Below, piece by piece: positions 29,448 through 38,461 of a DNA stretch of 64,000 nt. Positions within the stretch are counted from its first letter, which is position 1. Each line of letters opens with the position of its first letter. The DNA lies in the NCBI GenBank assembly GCA_003281225.1, contig QCCP01000009.1:1-64000 (forward strand), in the 5' to 3' direction. The notes beneath the pieces were generated by a model. The model searched no databases, had not been told where the DNA came from, and worked only from the letters and a program-made list of their open reading frames with translations. Both the position numbers and the translations under genes were made by a program. This stretch comes from Prochlorococcus sp. AG-347-L20 (GTDB taxonomy: Bacteria > Cyanobacteriota > Cyanobacteriia > PCC-6307 > Cyanobiaceae).

Positions 29448-31378
29448 CTACTTTTTCTGAGACTAATTTCGATTTGATCCATTAATTTCCTTGCTTCTTC
29501 AATAGTTAATTTTTTTTGATCAATTGCTGATTCAGTATTAATTCTTATAGATTCAACCAAAGAAGCTGAACTGTAATCCAATAATTGTAAAATTTCAGAT
29601 TTACTGTCCTCTTTAATAATATTTTTGACCTTATACGAATTATCTTGATTTATGTCTATATGAACAACGTTTGTACTGCCAAATAAATTGTGAAAGTTTC
29701 CTAATGCTTCTTGATAGGCTCCAGTCATAAAAATTCCAATTAGATAATCTTTATCTTCCTCTGGCTTATGTAAATTTAGTAATGATTTAATTTTTCCATC
29801 ATTAATAAAATTATTTAGTTTCCCGTCTGAATCACAAGTTAAATCTGCAAAGTTGCCTTTGCAGAACGGCTCTTCTAAGTGCCTATGTATTGGTACTATT
29901 GGAAAAATCTGATTTATTGCCCAACTATCGGGAATAGATTTAAAGATAGATAAATTTGCATAATAAGTTGATGCAAGAGTTTCTGTAATCTCATATAAAT
30001 CAGGGTGATTGATTTCATCATTATTCAGGTTATTAGAAATTTCTTTTGCGCAAGCCCAGGTCAGTTCTTCGGCATAAGCTCTTTCTTCCAAACTTAAAAA
30101 TCCTAATCTAAAAGCGACTAGGCAATCTTCTTTAAACTTTTTTGCATCATTCCATAGTTCAATTATTTGAGATAAATTTATTTTTTTGTTTTTAAGTTTT
30201 TTTAATTCATAGAAAGTTTCAAGTAAATTTGAAATTAATAATTGTTGATTTTTTTTATCAGAAATTTGTAGTTTGGAACTGACATGGCTTGTTCCTAAGA
30301 CATTAAAAATTAAAACTGAACAATGGCTAATTATTGCTCTTCCACTTTCTGAGATTATGGTTGGATGCTTTATATTATTTAATTCACATGAATCCTTTAT
30401 AGTTGCAATTACATCGTTAGCATAATTTTGAAGAGAATAATTAGTAGATGTGTTGGAGGAGGTTTTAGTTCCATCAAAATCTATTCCTAATCCTCCTCCT
30501 ACGTCGATATATTGCATTGGGGCTCCTAGTTTGCATAGTTCAACATATATTTGACTCGCTTCTTGTAATGCGTCTTTGATCACAGCAATATCACTTATTT
30601 GACTGCCTATATGAAAATGGAGCAATTTCATTTCGTTGATAAGATTTGCTTCTTTTAGTTCTTTTATTGTCAACATAATTTCTGGGATTGATAATCCAAA
30701 TTTGGAATTATCTCCAATAGATTTACCCCACCTACCACTACTTTTACTTGATAACTTTGCTCTAATTCCTATTAATGGAGTCGCGTTAAGTTCTTGAACT
30801 GCTTGAATAATTCTTTTTACCTCATCTCGTTGTTCAATAACTATTATTGGATTTTTGCCGAGTTTTCTAGCCAAAGTAGCAATCTCAATATATTTTTTAT
30901 CTTTATATCCGTTGCAAATTAATAATGAATTTTGGTTTTCAAGAAGTGCAAGACCAATTAATAGTTCTGATTTACTTCCTACTTCTAAACCAAAATTCCA
31001 TTGGCTACCAAACTCTATTATCTTTTCTAGGACATTTTTCTGTTGATTACATTTGACAGGAAAAACGCCTTGATAAATGTTCTTATATTTATAGGTTTTT
31101 ATTGCTTTTAAAAAAGAGTCATGTAATGCAGTTATTCGATCTTTCAGGATATCATTAAATCTTATGGTTAATGGAGGATTTATTTCTCTACTTTTAAGTT
31201 CTTTGACAAGTTTAAAAAGATCAATCTTATTTTCAGATTTTATATCTTTAGTTACTGATATATTGCCTTTAGAATTTATAGAAAAATATTTATCTCCCCA
31301 TTTGTCTATGTTATAAGTCGAAATACTATCTTCAATAGTCCAAATATTCTTTAATTTTTTCGGCTCAAAATTGGTCAA
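29432..31378 (-). CDS. speA: Biosynthetic arginine decarboxylase
   Basis: A 648-residue PLP enzyme converting arginine to agmatine, the entry to polyamine synthesis. The PLP lysine is in [15 protein letters not shown]. Further family segments are the HFHIGSQ motif, [14 protein letters not shown] and ISESGRAI, and the C-terminal part contains DLTCDSDGK. Length and architecture fit the SpeA type rather than ornithine decarboxylase. It is divergent from ndk with a 122-base spacer. Confidence 0.96.
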   Translation of the reverse strand: MTNFEPKKLKNIWTIEDSISTYNIDKWGDKYFSINSKGNISVTKDIKSENKIDLFKLVKELKSREINPPLTIRFNDILKDRITALHDSFLKAIKTYKYKNIYQGVFPVKCNQQKNVLEKIIEFGSQWNFGLEVGSKSELLIGLALLENQNSLLICNGYKDKKYIEIATLARKLGKNPIIVIEQRDEVKRIIQAVQELNATPLIGIRAKLSSKSSGRWGKSIGDNSKFGLSIPEIMLTIKELKEANLINEMKLLHFHIGSQISDIAVIKDALQEASQIYVELCKLGAPMQYIDVGGGLGIDFDGTKTSSNTSTNYSLQNYANDVIATIKDSCELNNIKHPTIISESGRAIISHCSVLIFNVLGTSHVSSKLQISDKKNQQLLISNLLETFYELKKLKNKKINLSQIIELWNDAKKFKEDCLVAFRLGFLSLEERAYAEELTWACAKEISNNLNNDEINHPDLYEITETLASTYYANLSIFKSIPDSWAINQIFPIVPIHRHLEEPFCKGNFADLTCDSDGKLNNFINDGKIKSLLNLHKPEEDKDYLIGIFMTGAYQEALGNFHNLFGSTNVVHIDINQDNSYKVKNIIKEDSKSEILQLLDYSSASLVESIRINTESAIDQKKLTIEEARKLMDQIEISLRKSSYLSE

Positions 31379-31500
31379 TTTATGTCTTAGTGATTAATAA
31401 ATGTTTTTGACAATAACTCAAAACAATATCTTTTATTTTAATGATTACTTGCCAAGTTACCACCCAAAAGTTGAATATACATAGAGTGATTATTAACTAA

Positions 31501-31959
31501 ATGACCAAAGAGAGAACCTTTATTGCAATTAAACCAGATGGAGTTCAAAGAGGATATGTTTCCGAGATTATTGGCAGATTTGAAAAAAAAGGATTTAAAT
31601 TGGTTGGATTAAAGCAATTAATTCCTTCAAAAGAACTTGCTCAAAATCATTATGGCGTACATAGCGAAAGACCCTTTTTTGGTGATTTAGTAGACTTTAT
31701 TTCAAGTGGCCCTGTTGTAGCAATGGTGTGGGAAGGCGAAGGAGTTATTTTGAGTGCTAGAAAACTAATAGGTGCAACAAAACCTCTAGAAGCAGAGCCT
31801 GGAACAATTAGAGGTGATTTAGCTATTGATATTGGGAGGAATATTATTCATGGTTCTGATGGAGAAGATACAGCAAAATTTGAAATTGATCTATGGTTTA
31901 ACGAAGAGGAATTATGCGAGTGGGAAACTTCTGATTCGAAATGGCGATCTGAAAATTAA
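31501..31959 (+). CDS. ndk: Nucleoside diphosphate kinase
   Basis: A 152-residue enzyme that balances NTP pools by transferring phosphate through a phosphohistidine. The catalytic His117 lies in RNIIHGSDG, and the N-terminal [15 protein letters not shown] and the [11 protein letters not shown] loop are conserved. It is convergent with the thiO-like gene, 3 bases away. Confidence 0.98.
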   Translation: MTKERTFIAIKPDGVQRGYVSEIIGRFEKKGFKLVGLKQLIPSKELAQNHYGVHSERPFFGDLVDFISSGPVVAMVWEGEGVILSARKLIGATKPLEAEPGTIRGDLAIDIGRNIIHGSDGEDTAKFEIDLWFNEEELCEWETSDSKWRSEN

Positions 31960-31962
31960 AAT

Positions 31963-33072
31963 TTAAATCGCAAATCTATCTAAACTAAATTTTTCTAAAA
32001 AGCTTTTTTCTATTTCTTTGAGATTTTTATTTTGAACTATTTTCAAAAGTAGATCACTTGTTATTGCAGAAAATAAAACTCCATTCCTGTAATGTCCTGT
32101 AGCTATAAAAAGATTTTCAATTTTTGATTTTCCAATAATTGGTTTTAGATCTGGTGTGCAAGGTCTAAATCCCCACCAATGTTCCATTTGTGGCCAATTA
32201 ATAGCTTCTGGCAATAAGGAGCGAATGCCTTCTTGCAGTTGTTTTATTCCATTAGGAGTATTACCCTGAATAAATTTTGAATCTTTTTCAACTGTTGCTC
32301 CAACTATAATAAGTCCATCATTACGGGGAACTAGATAAGTTTTTGGACCAAAAATAACTCTTTTCAAAAAATTCGTTGGACCTTGTATTGATAGCATTTG
32401 TCCCTTTACAGGAAAGACAGGAATTTTATTAAAAATTTTTTTACTCCAAGCACCGCTACATATGATTGCTTTTTCGCAGTTAATTTTTTTTATTTCCCCA
32501 GTGGCACATACAACTGTTGCACCTGTAATTTTGTTTTTTTCGAATGTCAAATCCTCTACTTCTGATCCCTCTTGAAATTCGACTCCATGCAAGGAGCATG
32601 CTCTCTCAAGAGCACGCATCAGTCTTCTTCGGTTATCTATTTGACCATCTTGTTCAAAAAGTAAACCATGTTTCCAAAGAGAATTTATTCCATTAATTTC
32701 TGTTTGTAGATCTTTGTGATTTAAATATTTTCCATATTCATAAGTGGGGAACTCTTCAAGATCTTCTTTGTTTTTAAAAGGAACTACTATGCCACATTTT
32801 TTTAAACCGCATTTAATATTACTATCTTGTTCAATACTTTTTATCCACTTTGGAATTAGATTTTGACTTTCTTGGCCAAATTTTAGTAATTCATCTTCGA
32901 GCCCTTCGGCATGAGTAGCTAACATTCCTGCAGCAACAAATCCAGCTGATTCATTTCTGTTTTTGCTTAAAACTAAAACTTTGTAGTTATTTCTAGAAAA
33001 TTCATAAGCAATAGATAAACCTAAAAGTCCGCCGCCAATGATTAATATTGAATTTTTGGTTTCTTGTGCCAT
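31963..33072 (-). CDS. thiO: FAD-dependent glycine/D-amino-acid oxidase-like protein (ThiO-type)
   Basis: A 369-residue DAO-family flavoprotein. The N-terminal ADP-binding loop is LIIGGGLLGLSIAYEFSRN, and AAGMLATHAEG follows. The C-terminal WGFRPCTPDLKPIIG and ATGHYRNGVLFSAITSDLL are typical of glycine oxidase ThiO, which makes the imine for the thiazole of thiamine. The thiO name is inferred from family resemblance and could be another amine oxidase. It is divergent from gatB with a short spacer. Confidence 0.82.
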   Translation of the reverse strand: MAQETKNSILIIGGGLLGLSIAYEFSRNNYKVLVLSKNRNESAGFVAAGMLATHAEGLEDELLKFGQESQNLIPKWIKSIEQDSNIKCGLKKCGIVVPFKNKEDLEEFPTYEYGKYLNHKDLQTEINGINSLWKHGLLFEQDGQIDNRRRLMRALERACSLHGVEFQEGSEVEDLTFEKNKITGATVVCATGEIKKINCEKAIICSGAWSKKIFNKIPVFPVKGQMLSIQGPTNFLKRVIFGPKTYLVPRNDGLIIVGATVEKDSKFIQGNTPNGIKQLQEGIRSLLPEAINWPQMEHWWGFRPCTPDLKPIIGKSKIENLFIATGHYRNGVLFSAITSDLLLKIVQNKNLKEIEKSFLEKFSLDRFAI

Positions 33073-33151
33073 TTAAAAATTAATATTTTTATTTGTGTTT
33101 TGGTCCTCTTTTCCTTTATATCCAATAATATTAATAAAGAGACTTTTGATA

Positions 33152-34624
33152 ATGAACAATTTGGAATCTTGGGAAGCTGTGATTGGTTTGGAAACTCATG
33201 TACAGCTTAATACGAAAAGTAAAATATTCACATCTGCTTCAACAGCTTTTGGTGATGAACCAAATACGCATATAGATCCTGTAGTTTGTGGGTTACCAGG
33301 AACTCTTCCAGTTTTGAATGAGACTGTTCTTGAGTATGCTGTAAAAACTTCGTTAGCATTAAATTTAAATGTCGCAGAACATTGTAAATTTGATAGAAAA
33401 CAATATTTTTATCCTGATCTGCCTAAAAATTATCAAATTTCACAATTTGATGAGCCACTAGCCGAAAATGGCTGGTTAGAGGTTGAAATAATTGAAAAGG
33501 ATAAAGAACCTTATATTAAAAAAATTGGTATAGAAAGGTTACATATGGAAGAAGACGCCGGAAAACTAGTCCATTCAGGTAGTGACAGATTAGCTGGTTC
33601 TAAATATTCATTAGTTGATTACAATCGTGCCGGAATAGCACTTTGTGAAATTGTAAGTAAACCAGATATTAGATCAGGTAAAGAGGCATCTGAATATGCT
33701 TCAGAGATTAGAAGAACAGTTAGATATCTAGGCGTATCAGACGGAAATATGCAAGAGGGTTCATTACGCTGTGATGTCAATATTTCAGTTAGAAAAGGAC
33801 CTGATGCTCCTTTTGGTACCAAAGTGGAAATAAAAAATATGAATTCATTTTCTGCAATTCAAAAGGCTTGTGATTATGAAATAGCCAGACAAATAGAAGT
33901 TTATGAAAATGGAGGAAAAATTTTCCAAGAAACAAGGTTGTGGGATGAAGCTAAGCAATTAACGAAAAGCATGAGATTAAAAGAAGGTAGCAGTGACTAT
34001 AGATATTTTCCTGATCCTGACTTGGGTCCAATTAAAATAACAAAAGCCCAAAAAGAAATATGGTTTAAAGAACTACCAGAATTGCCTTCAAAGAAAAGAA
34101 AGAAATATGTCAGTCAATTTAGGTTGTCTGCATATGATGCAAGGGTAATTTCTGATGAAATAAGCATGGCAAACTTTTTTGAAGAAACAGTAGCAAATGG
34201 TGCCGATGCCAAACTAGCTTCAAATTGGGTAACAAGTGATATTGTGGGCTATTTGAAATCAAACAAACTAAGTTTTAGTGAATTAAAGCTTACTCCTGAA
34301 AATCTTGCTGAAATGATTAGCATGATTTCAAAAAATATAATTAGTGGAAAAATTGCAAAAGAAATTTTACCTGAACTTATTCAAAAAAATATTTCTCCGA
34401 AAAAATTAGTTGAAGAAAAAGGGTTGGCAATGATATCTGATTCTTCAAGTATTTTACCAATAATTGATGAACTTATAAATGAGTATCCAAATGAAGTTCA
34501 AGCATTTAAAAATGGCAAAACTAAGTTACTTGGTTTTTTTGTTGGTCAACTTATGAAAAGAACAAAAGGTAAAGCTGACCCTAAACTTGCAAATAAACTT
34601 CTTATGGAAAAATTAAATAGCTAA
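33152..34624 (+). CDS. gatB: Aspartyl/glutamyl-tRNA amidotransferase subunit B
   Basis: A 490-residue GatB, the kinase and tRNA-binding subunit of GatCAB, which converts Glu-tRNA-Gln (and Asp-tRNA-Asn) to the amidated form. Motifs are WEAVIGLETHVQLNT at the start, FDRKQYFYPDLPKNYQISQFDEP, and HMEEDAGKLVH; the C-terminal YqeY-like domain ends it. The frame is open 19 codons upstream, but the ATG at 33152 gives the family N-terminus (MNNLESWEAVIGLE), so I chose it. It is convergent with coaE. Confidence 0.97.
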   Translation: MNNLESWEAVIGLETHVQLNTKSKIFTSASTAFGDEPNTHIDPVVCGLPGTLPVLNETVLEYAVKTSLALNLNVAEHCKFDRKQYFYPDLPKNYQISQFDEPLAENGWLEVEIIEKDKEPYIKKIGIERLHMEEDAGKLVHSGSDRLAGSKYSLVDYNRAGIALCEIVSKPDIRSGKEASEYASEIRRTVRYLGVSDGNMQEGSLRCDVNISVRKGPDAPFGTKVEIKNMNSFSAIQKACDYEIARQIEVYENGGKIFQETRLWDEAKQLTKSMRLKEGSSDYRYFPDPDLGPIKITKAQKEIWFKELPELPSKKRKKYVSQFRLSAYDARVISDEISMANFFEETVANGADAKLASNWVTSDIVGYLKSNKLSFSELKLTPENLAEMISMISKNIISGKIAKEILPELIQKNISPKKLVEEKGLAMISDSSSILPIIDELINEYPNEVQAFKNGKTKLLGFFVGQLMKRTKGKADPKLANKLLMEKLNS

Positions 34625-34627
34625 AGC

Positions 34628-35245
34628 TTAAAGAAGCTCTTTTATCGTATTGATCCATTTATTTTGATTATCTGAATTATCTAAAATAATATCGGAAAAT
34701 TTTCTTTTTTCTTCAAAACTTAATTGAAAATTTATCAATTTATATGCTTCTTTTTCGCTAATTTTATCTCTTGTGATAAGTCTTTTTTTTTGTAGTTCTT
34801 TAGGACATTTAACTAACCATATTTCAGTGCAAATATCTTCAAATTTTGCTTCAAACAATAATGGAATAACCAATACTATAGTTTGATTATTTCTGTATTT
34901 ACTGCATTCTTCTATCATTCTTTCTTTAATTAAGGGGTGAAGTAGTTGTTCAATCCATTCCTTGCTTGCTGAATGTTTAAAAATAATGTTCCTTAAAAGT
35001 TTTCTGTTTATTTCCCTTCCTGAATTTCTCTTATTATCAATAATTTTATTTCCAAAATAATCTAAAATTTTTTTATATCCATATGTGTTTGGTTTGATTA
35101 ATTCTCTTGAAAAATGATCTGCATCTAATATTGGTATGTTTTTATGTTTTCTAATGTAATTAGTTATGGCTGTCTTCCCACTTGCTATACCTCCTGTTAA
35201 ACCAATCCTTCTTTGGTTGTTTGTTGATTTTTGAAGAATATCCAT
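34628..35245 (-). CDS. coaE: Dephospho-CoA kinase
   Basis: A 205-residue P-loop kinase catalysing the last step of coenzyme A synthesis. The Walker A loop is RIGLTGGIASGKTAITNY, followed by DADHFSRELI and the HPLIKERM motif, then VLVIPLLFEAKFE. The stop is 3 bases from the gatB stop in convergent orientation. It is divergent from argJ by 76 bases. Confidence 0.95.
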   Translation of the reverse strand: MDILQKSTNNQRRIGLTGGIASGKTAITNYIRKHKNIPILDADHFSRELIKPNTYGYKKILDYFGNKIIDNKRNSGREINRKLLRNIIFKHSASKEWIEQLLHPLIKERMIEECSKYRNNQTIVLVIPLLFEAKFEDICTEIWLVKCPKELQKKRLITRDKISEKEAYKLINFQLSFEEKRKFSDIILDNSDNQNKWINTIKELL

Positions 35246-35321
35246 ATAATTAATAATAATCTAATTACTTAGTTTCTTTAGTATTAAAGAGTAGTTAGTA
35301 TGAATTAAAATACCAAAAAGT

Positions 35322-36560
35322 TTGAGCCAGTTAGATTCCAATTGGTCGTTTGTTGATGACAGTAAGGTAACACCAGAGGGGTTTCTTTTTGCTGGAATAT
35401 CTGCTGGTTTAAAAGCTTCTAGTAAAAAAGATTTAGCACTAATACTCGCTCCAGAAGGAAGTGTTTTTAGTGGGATGTTTACCCAATCAATAGTTCGCGC
35501 TTCTTGTGTGGATATTTGTGAGGAAAGGATTAAAACAACTTCAGGTTTTGTAAGAGCAATACTAATTAATTCTGGTCAAGCAAATGCATGTACAGGTAAA
35601 CTTGGCATTCAACATTTTCAAATTGCTACAGGAAAGATTGCGGAACTTTTAGGAATAAAAGAAAAAGAAGTTTTAATGTGCTCAACTGGTGTAATTGGTG
35701 TTCCAATACAAATAAATGATTTAGTAAAAAATTTACCGAATTTAGTTAGTGATTTAAAGGTTAATAATTTTCAAAATGCAGCAGAAGCAATTTTAACTAC
35801 TGATTTGACTTTGAAAAAAGTATCAATAGAGACGATTATTCGAGGTAGAAAAATAAAAATAGCAGGATTTGCAAAAGGTTCAGGAATGATTTACCCCAAC
35901 ATGGCTACAATGCTTGCTTTTTTAACCTGTGATGCGGGTATTCAAAAAGAAGAATGGGACAAAATGATTGCTATTGCGGTTAAAAAATCTTTTAATGCAA
36001 TATCAGTTGATGGAGAGACAAGCACAAATGATTCTTTTGTTGGAATAAATGCAGGGGAGAAAATTGAAAAAAGGTTTTTTCCAATTATCCAACAAGGGAT
36101 TGATATTGTATGTCAGAACTTGGCAAAAAATATTGCAAGGGATGGAGAGGGAGCAAATTGTTTATTAGAAGTTTTGGTTCAAGGAGCAAAAAATACAGAT
36201 GATGCAATTATGCTCGCGAAATCTATTTGTAATTCTGCCTTGGTAAAAACAGCGATACATGGTTGTGATCCGAATTGGGGACGAATCATTTCTGCTGCAG
36301 GTAATTCTGGAGTTAAATTTAATTTAAATGACGTTGACTTGTATATAGGAAACACACAGATTTTGGAAAACGGCAAGTTAAATAAATATGATCCACAAAA
36401 AGTCACTGACTATATTAATTCCAGAATGAAAGGTCGATATTTAGTAGATGATATTGTAAAAATTATGATTAATCTAAATTCTGGTGAATCGAAAGGCACA
36501 GCTTGGGGGTGCGATCTTTCTAAAAAATATGTTGAAATAAATAGCGAATATACAACATGA
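35322..36560 (+). CDS. argJ: Bifunctional ornithine acetyltransferase / N-acetylglutamate synthase
   Basis: A 412-residue ArgJ that recycles the acetyl group in arginine synthesis. It is made as a precursor that self-cleaves before Thr196 in NMATMLAF; the alpha-chain segment GQANACTG and the C-terminal WGCDLSKKYVEINSEYTT are typical. Start is TTG at 35322. The C-terminal ten codons recur three times downstream as in-frame remnants (38267, 42323, 44347), so the 3' end of this gene appears to be an integration site. The present 3' end must come from an incoming element, yet it encodes the normal C-terminus. Confidence 0.96.
   Translation: MSQLDSNWSFVDDSKVTPEGFLFAGISAGLKASSKKDLALILAPEGSVFSGMFTQSIVRASCVDICEERIKTTSGFVRAILINSGQANACTGKLGIQHFQIATGKIAELLGIKEKEVLMCSTGVIGVPIQINDLVKNLPNLVSDLKVNNFQNAAEAILTTDLTLKKVSIETIIRGRKIKIAGFAKGSGMIYPNMATMLAFLTCDAGIQKEEWDKMIAIAVKKSFNAISVDGETSTNDSFVGINAGEKIEKRFFPIIQQGIDIVCQNLAKNIARDGEGANCLLEVLVQGAKNTDDAIMLAKSICNSALVKTAIHGCDPNWGRIISAAGNSGVKFNLNDVDLYIGNTQILENGKLNKYDPQKVTDYINSRMKGRYLVDDIVKIMINLNSGESKGTAWGCDLSKKYVEINSEYTT
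36528..36560 (+). repeat. argJ 3'-end tail, copy a (within argJ)
   Basis: This is the last ten codons plus stop of the real argJ (YVEINSEYTT, TGA). It is the first of four 33-base direct repeats; copies a, b and d share the 12-base core AATAGCGAATAT, while copy c has AACAGTAAATAT. It marks the left boundary of the module array. Confidence 0.85.
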
Positions 36561-36676
36561 TTATTTAGTTTTCAAGAACCATTGTTATCATTGTATTTTT
36601 GGGACTATTTCTTTATATTTATTTTCTAGTGCGACCGAAGTGCGATTTAAAAGTGCGATCTAAAACTCACAAAATT
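36561..36676 (+). repeat. Module left-end repeat, copy 1
   Basis: Directly behind argJ is a segment closely similar to 38300-38418: both open TTATTT(A/G)TTTTTCAAG-like. Both contain CTATTTCTTTATATTTA, then three AGTG(C/T)GA iterons at 36628, 36639 and 36652. The spacings of 11 and 13 bases are the same in the second copy. The segment is non-coding and probably holds protein-binding sites belonging to the element end. Confidence 0.7.
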
Positions 36677-36723
36677 TCCAATTTCTTTTTATTCCTAACA
36701 TTTATTTTTTCAAAATTGGTTTA

Positions 36724-36757
36724 GTAAAAAGACCTGTGCAAGATCTTGCATAGGTTT
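36724..36757 (-). terminator. Rho-independent terminator of the 68-aa gene
   Basis: A near-perfect 24-base palindrome (36732-36755, half-site ACCTATGCAAGA with one change) lies just behind the stop of the leftward gene. On the minus strand it is followed by CTTTTT. A closely related hairpin ends the paralogous gene at 39714. Confidence 0.8.
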
Positions 36758-36758
36758 C

Positions 36759-36965
36759 TTAAATCATATTATGTTTAATCATTTGTTTTTTTGAATATTC
36801 TGCACATTTTTGATGTAATTCATCAGTAAATTTTCCTCTATTCATATGTAAATACTCTTCATAGAAAAAGACATTCTTACCATCAGGATCAAAATATTCA
36901 CCGCCACAAGCAAATACATCAGGAGTAAATATAAACATCAGTATGATGAGTGACAATTTATCCAT
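36759..36965 (-). CDS. Small exported protein, paralogue of the gene at 39714
   Basis: A 68-residue protein with a short signal peptide (about 1-19, ending VFAC). The remaining mature part is about 49 residues (YFDPDGKNVFFYEEYLHMNRGKF, then HQKCAEYSKKQMIKH). Cysteines at the signal cleavage region and in HQKC could pair, or the first could be lipidated. No known family. The mature part is strongly similar to the 66-residue protein at 39714-39914 in the next module, including the downstream terminator. The overlapping 77-residue gene precedes it by an 8-base overlap. Confidence 0.7.
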   Translation of the reverse strand: MDKLSLIILMFIFTPDVFACGGEYFDPDGKNVFFYEEYLHMNRGKFTDELHQKCAEYSKKQMIKHNMI

Positions 36966-37191
36966 ATTGCTCTTTTAATTCATTGAATTGGCTTTTATTT
37001 TTGCAGACTAAACCTTTGTAATCCGAGACTCCAAGATTTTTTAAAAAAGTTCCAATACCCATATATGCCATTCCACTTTCAATGAGGAAAACAACTTCTT
37101 TTTTTTCGTGAATAATCACATGAGGAGGTCCACCTCCATTGCTACTCTTTATTCTGTTAGTTCTATTTTTAACCATCGATTTAAGCCTCAA
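36958..37191 (-). CDS. Hypothetical protein (77 aa or 72 aa)
   Basis: The frame runs from an ATG at 37191, or from one at 37176 giving MVKNRTNRIK. It is a basic N-terminus followed by GGGPPHVIIHEKKEVVFLIESGMAYMGIG, which looks like a small folded alpha/beta protein, and a Lys-rich end. I recognise no family. Its 3' end overlaps the start of the 68-residue exported protein by 8 bases, so the two are probably translated from one message. Confidence 0.55.
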   Translation of the reverse strand: MRLKSMVKNRTNRIKSSNGGGPPHVIIHEKKEVVFLIESGMAYMGIGTFLKNLGVSDYKGLVCKNKSQFNELKEQYG

Positions 37192-37306
37192 AAACTTTAT
37201 TATTACACTTATTAAGTTTACTGTTTGATGAATTTTCCATATGATTTGAAAATTATTAATTCTGTAAAATATTCAATTTAAAGGTAACTAATATTTAACT
37301 TTATAT

Positions 37307-37849
37307 TCAAGACAGATCAACAACTTTTCCAACTTTTACTAAATACTTTTCACTAGAAGAACCAGTATTATCTTCTGGCTCAAGTTCTTCTCCTTTATAT
37401 GTAATTATTCCATTTTCATATTTCAATTGACTTTCATCAAACGAATCTAATTCTTGAGTAGGAAAAGAAGCTGAAGCTTTCAGAACATCGTAAAAAATTA
37501 TGCAAATTTTTTCTTCTTTGTATTGTTCTAAAAGAATGTTCAAAATATTATCTTTTTCAGGATCATTAAATTCCCAATCTTTTTCTTCATCCCCAATAAT
37601 TAATTTTCCTTTTGAATCCCATATAAATGGATCGTAATCAAAGTTGTAGATGTTTTCTTCAAAAACTTCATCTAAATCATCTTCATCTTCTATCTCATTC
37701 AATTCTTCAAGAAGTTTTTTGTCGCTAGAAAGATCTTCATCCCAAATTTTAATAACTCTTGGTTCTACAGCAGTACCAATCCATTTTATGGTTATTCCTT
37801 GATCAGACATTTTTTTACTGTTTAAGAAATAATAACTATTTAATGCCAA
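37307..37849 (-). CDS. Acidic hypothetical protein
   Basis: A protein of 180 residues from the ATG at 37849, or 167 from the more likely MSDQGITIKWIG at 37810. It is very acidic, with runs such as NEIEDEDDLDEVFEENIY, and contains several aromatic-flanked beta-like segments. No membrane segment, signal peptide or recognisable motif is visible. It is carried in the first module behind argJ. Confidence 0.65.
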   Translation of the reverse strand: MALNSYYFLNSKKMSDQGITIKWIGTAVEPRVIKIWDEDLSSDKKLLEELNEIEDEDDLDEVFEENIYNFDYDPFIWDSKGKLIIGDEEKDWEFNDPEKDNILNILLEQYKEEKICIIFYDVLKASASFPTQELDSFDESQLKYENGIITYKGEELEPEDNTGSSSEKYLVKVGKVVDLS

Positions 37850-37902
37850 AAAAATTAATTTTTAATAATATTTAAAAAAACTCTTATAAATTTGTATTTG
37901 TC

Positions 37903-38019
37903 ATGCCTTTTAAATCAGTCAAAGGAAGCGATAGAAAAGATAAACGTACTAAATCTGGATCAGAGAGAACAGCTAAACTGAAGGCTGCTGATAATAGAAA
38001 AAAGGGAAAGAAAAGATAA
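37903..38019 (+). CDS. Very small basic protein (38 aa)
   Basis: ATG at 37903 opens a 38-codon frame, MPFKSVKGSDRKDKRTK and onward, ending RKKGKKR. About 40 percent of residues are Lys or Arg and there are no hydrophobic segments, so it would be a disordered, possibly nucleic-acid-binding peptide. It is the only rightward frame in the first module and ends 37 bases before the 205-bp repeat block. Codon periodicity and the clean stop make a real gene plausible. Confidence 0.45.
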   Translation: MPFKSVKGSDRKDKRTKSGSERTAKLKAADNRKKGKKR

Positions 38020-38055
38020 GTTTTCGCTAAAAAAATCCAAACTAATTTAAAGTTT

Positions 38056-38260
38056 GATGATTATTCAACACTTAGTGGAGTGAGATCACTTTGTGACTGA
38101 AGTGCTGATGCACAACTAAATGTTATTGACATCACTAACATGTCAAAGTTCAGATCCTAAAAGTGTGATCCAAATGTGATGAGTGTGATCCTAGTGTGAT
38201 TTGTAGAGGTAATATTGGAGTCAGTTATATCAGTAGATCAGAGATAGGTGCATAATCAAA
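38056..38260 (+). repeat. 205-bp direct repeat, copy A (module right end)
   Basis: This non-coding block is about 90 percent identical and equal in length to 42112-42316. It contains four (A/G)TGTGAT iterons starting at 38162, 38173, 38182 and 38193 (steps 11, 9, 11) and the segment ATTGACATCACTAACATGTC. It ends six bases before argJ tail copy b. It therefore belongs to the element end next to the attachment core. Confidence 0.85.
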
Positions 38261-38266
38261 ACACAA

Positions 38267-38299
38267 ATAGTGTGTATCAATAGCGAATATATTACATGA
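38267..38299 (+). repeat. argJ 3'-end remnant, copy b
   Basis: In frame this reads IVCINSEYIT followed by TGA, matching ArgJ YVEINSEYTT-stop. The 12-base core AATAGCGAATAT is identical to the real argJ end. No upstream coding sequence is attached, so it is an isolated tail. It closes the first module. Confidence 0.85.
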
Positions 38300-38418
38300 T
38301 TATTTGTTTTTCAAGATTAATTGATATCACTGATTTTTTAAATCTATTTCTTTATATTTAATGTATTAGTGCGACTGAAGTGTGATCTAATAGTGCGATC
38401 TGCAATTTAAAAAATTTC
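38300..38418 (+). repeat. Module left-end repeat, copy 2
   Basis: Related to 36561-36676, with iterons AGTGCGAC at 38368, AGTGTGAT at 38379 and AGTGCGAT at 38392, again stepping 11 and 13 bases. It lies just behind argJ remnant b in the same position as copy 1 behind argJ itself. The stretch 38020-38461 holds no gene. Confidence 0.7.
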
Positions 38419-38461
38419 TAAATTATTTAATTCATTCTTTTTTTCTCAAGTATTAACAATA

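Noticed and set aside
33095-33151. Earlier ATG for gatB
   Set aside because: The 19 added residues are hydrophobic and not GatB-like; MNNLESWEAVIGLE at 33152 fits.
38056-38260. TGTGAT iterons as a plasmid replication origin near a ParA gene
   Set aside because: No replication initiator is present, the repeats accompany ArgJ tails at several places, and ParA lies outside the array. Attachment-site function fits better, though not proven.
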